A DNA stretch of 64,000 nucleotides from NCBI GenBank assembly GCA_963277665.1, contig OY728143.1, positions 541,232,394-541,296,393 of the forward strand, read 5' to 3'. Every line of letters begins with the position of its first letter. Positions within the stretch are counted from its first letter, which is position 1. A model generated the notes under the pieces. The model searched no databases. It was not told the DNA's origin and saw nothing but the letters and a program-made list of their open reading frames with translations. This document shows positions 62,561 through 64,000 of this stretch, piece by piece. A program made the position numbers and the translations under genes. This DNA comes from Viscum album (Eukaryota; Streptophyta; Magnoliopsida; Santalales; Viscaceae).

Positions 62561-64000
62561 CATGATCGTCATTGCATAATGATTATATAAATGAATTGAA
62601 TGAATGAATATGATATATCATACAGTAATAAAATTCTGGAAATGAGGTATCTATAGCCTAACGAGAAGAATAAGAATTTATTCGACAAAACACACATAAG
62701 AACAAAAAGTTATACCCACCCGAATAACAAGTAGCAATGAAATATTACTACCAAGAAGTTAAGAATATGACCATATATGATATCATAACAATAATTATGA
62801 TTCTATAATAAGTCAATAACCTTATTTAAATAATTATACAAGAGGTTCGGACACTTACGAAGAAAAACGGACCTAAGGTAAGGGAAATATCACAATCTCA
62901 TTTTTATCCGAGATTGTTTATACTTCGGTATTTACTGGGGCGTATTTTATCATCCACATCCATGTTTCCTCAATATGTAATATTATTTCCATCCACCTAC
63001 AATTTTTTAAATCCAATTTTTCCTTTTGGTGAGTTTGTAGTAAAAGATATGAAAGGAATCTTTTGTCATTTTTCGTACGAGGTACTTTTTGGCTTTTCCG
63101 ACAAAAGTACGAGAAGAATGTTTTTTTAACTTATACGGCATGAATGGATTTTTAAAACATTATTTCCAAGAATCTTCCTTTACAAATTTTCATTTATATT
63201 TTTAATCAACTTCTTTTAGTTTAGAATTTTATGACATGTTAAGAAAGTAAAAGTGTTTTTGAAGTAGAAAGGATATTTTCCTCAAGAATGGAGTTCAAGT
63301 GTTTTATCAAAATTATTTTCCATCTAAGATAATATAGCGTTCTGTTTCTACCCCTATTATTACATGGATTTGATTATGTTGTGATGGAAATATTTTTATG
63401 AATTCATTTATCTTATATGAATTGTTTTATTATGTCTTGTTGTTTAAGAATCCCATTTTTATTACATGGGTTATGCAATGATGTATGATTTATGATTTTG
63501 TGGCACACATAAGAATGGTATCCTTATGAGATGGTGGGACCTATATCTCCCTAAAATGAATTGTGTAAAGATTTTATATCTCATGAGATAGACATGGATG
63601 GAAAGGTAGGTTATACCGGTTCAGTGAAATAGGACTGAAATGAGGAATGAACTCGGTTCAGAAATGGACTTTGTCCACTAAGATAATCTTGGAAATGAGT
63701 CTTGACTAACAAGAAATGATACTCTATGATTATGTGTGTATGCCACAAAGTTTCATGTTTTATGTTATGATTATTGAAATTAAATTTCACTACTATGATT
63801 TATCCCATGTTATGAAATTATGATCTCTTTTGCAGGTTAAGACTTCCGAAAGTTATGTGCTTAAGTATATGATGTGATTGATATTTCTTTTGATTACCCA
63901 TACTGAGCATTTGAGCTCACCCTTTTGTATTTTTTATTTCCCCAGGTTAGGAAGAAGGTTATTATGTAGAATTTTTCAAAAAAGAGACTCTAGATATGAT

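Larger units (their letters stand above)
52156..64000 (+). mobile_element. Element G: gypsy retrotransposon, 3' end outside window
   Basis: It comprises a 3.63 kb 5' LTR, a worn tRNA-Met primer site, a 222-base leader, one gag-pol frame, a polypurine tract and the first 3,470 bases of the 3' LTR. Pol order is PR-RT-RNase H-IN with a chromodomain-like tail ending RYPHLF, which places it with Tekay/Del-type chromoviruses. It is the same family as element A, in opposite orientation about 40 kb away, but the LTRs are clearly diverged subfamilies. Confidence 0.9.
60531..64000 (+). repeat. 3' LTR of element G (cut by window end)
   Basis: It starts TGTAACACATGAG. Compared with 52,156-55,787 about 160 bases should remain beyond the window. 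Promoter, modules and ACTGAGC signal (63,901) are all retained. Confidence 0.88.

Noticed and set aside
62914..63129. A conserved short protein, also at 6,281-6,586 and 11,865-12,083
   Set aside because: The frames fall in homologous LTR positions of A and G, differ by indels and in length, and resemble no domain.

Overview
The window is plant nuclear DNA: very AT-rich, no prokaryote-like gene density, and filled with Ty3-gypsy LTR retrotransposons whose primer binding sites match plant initiator tRNA-Met and whose pol ends in a GPY/F domain plus a short chromodomain-like tail (Tekay/Del-type chromoviruses). I see no host protein-coding gene. The species cannot be named from this sequence. 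Every element is broken.

Layout. (1) 1-29,609: a decayed zone on the + strand. Four old LTR-like blocks start near 3,074, 17,850, 21,225 and 26,041. Each is preceded by a weak-to-fair remnant of the integrase C-terminus. The first block is split by element A. (2) 5,335-14,442, minus strand: element A, a gypsy insertion with two 3.6 kb LTRs and a perfect 5-bp target duplication (AAAAC). Its interior is a chimera: the 5' half carries the PBS, internal region, G-rich tract and partial LTR of a Cassandra-type TRIM, with its 5S rRNA-like segment, and this is joined to the integrase part of gypsy pol. (3) 29,610-35,519, minus strand: element E, a heavily decayed gypsy with one LTR and gag/PR/RT/RNase H/IN traces. 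(4) 35,520-50,474, minus strand: a long LTR (F) abutting E, split by a nested, nearly complete gypsy element C (35,806-46,303). (5) 50,475-52,155: a stub of F, AT-rich sequence, and one SINE-like unit near 51.1 kb. (6) 52,156-64,000, + strand: element G, a gypsy element with a complete 5' LTR, a full-length gag-pol in one frame broken only by stop codons, and a 3' LTR cut by the window edge.

How the parts relate. A, C, F, G and the old blocks share one LTR plan: a G/C-rich TATA promoter, then 2-4 copies of a short CpG-rich module spaced about 185-195 bp, starting about 350 bp downstream of TATA, then a conserved ACTGAGC signal about 285 bp before the LTR end. The strongest candidate for something undescribed is chimera A. 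Both of its junctions can be explained by one template switch during reverse transcription, from gypsy RNA to Cassandra RNA, followed by normal plus-strand transfer at the shared PBS.
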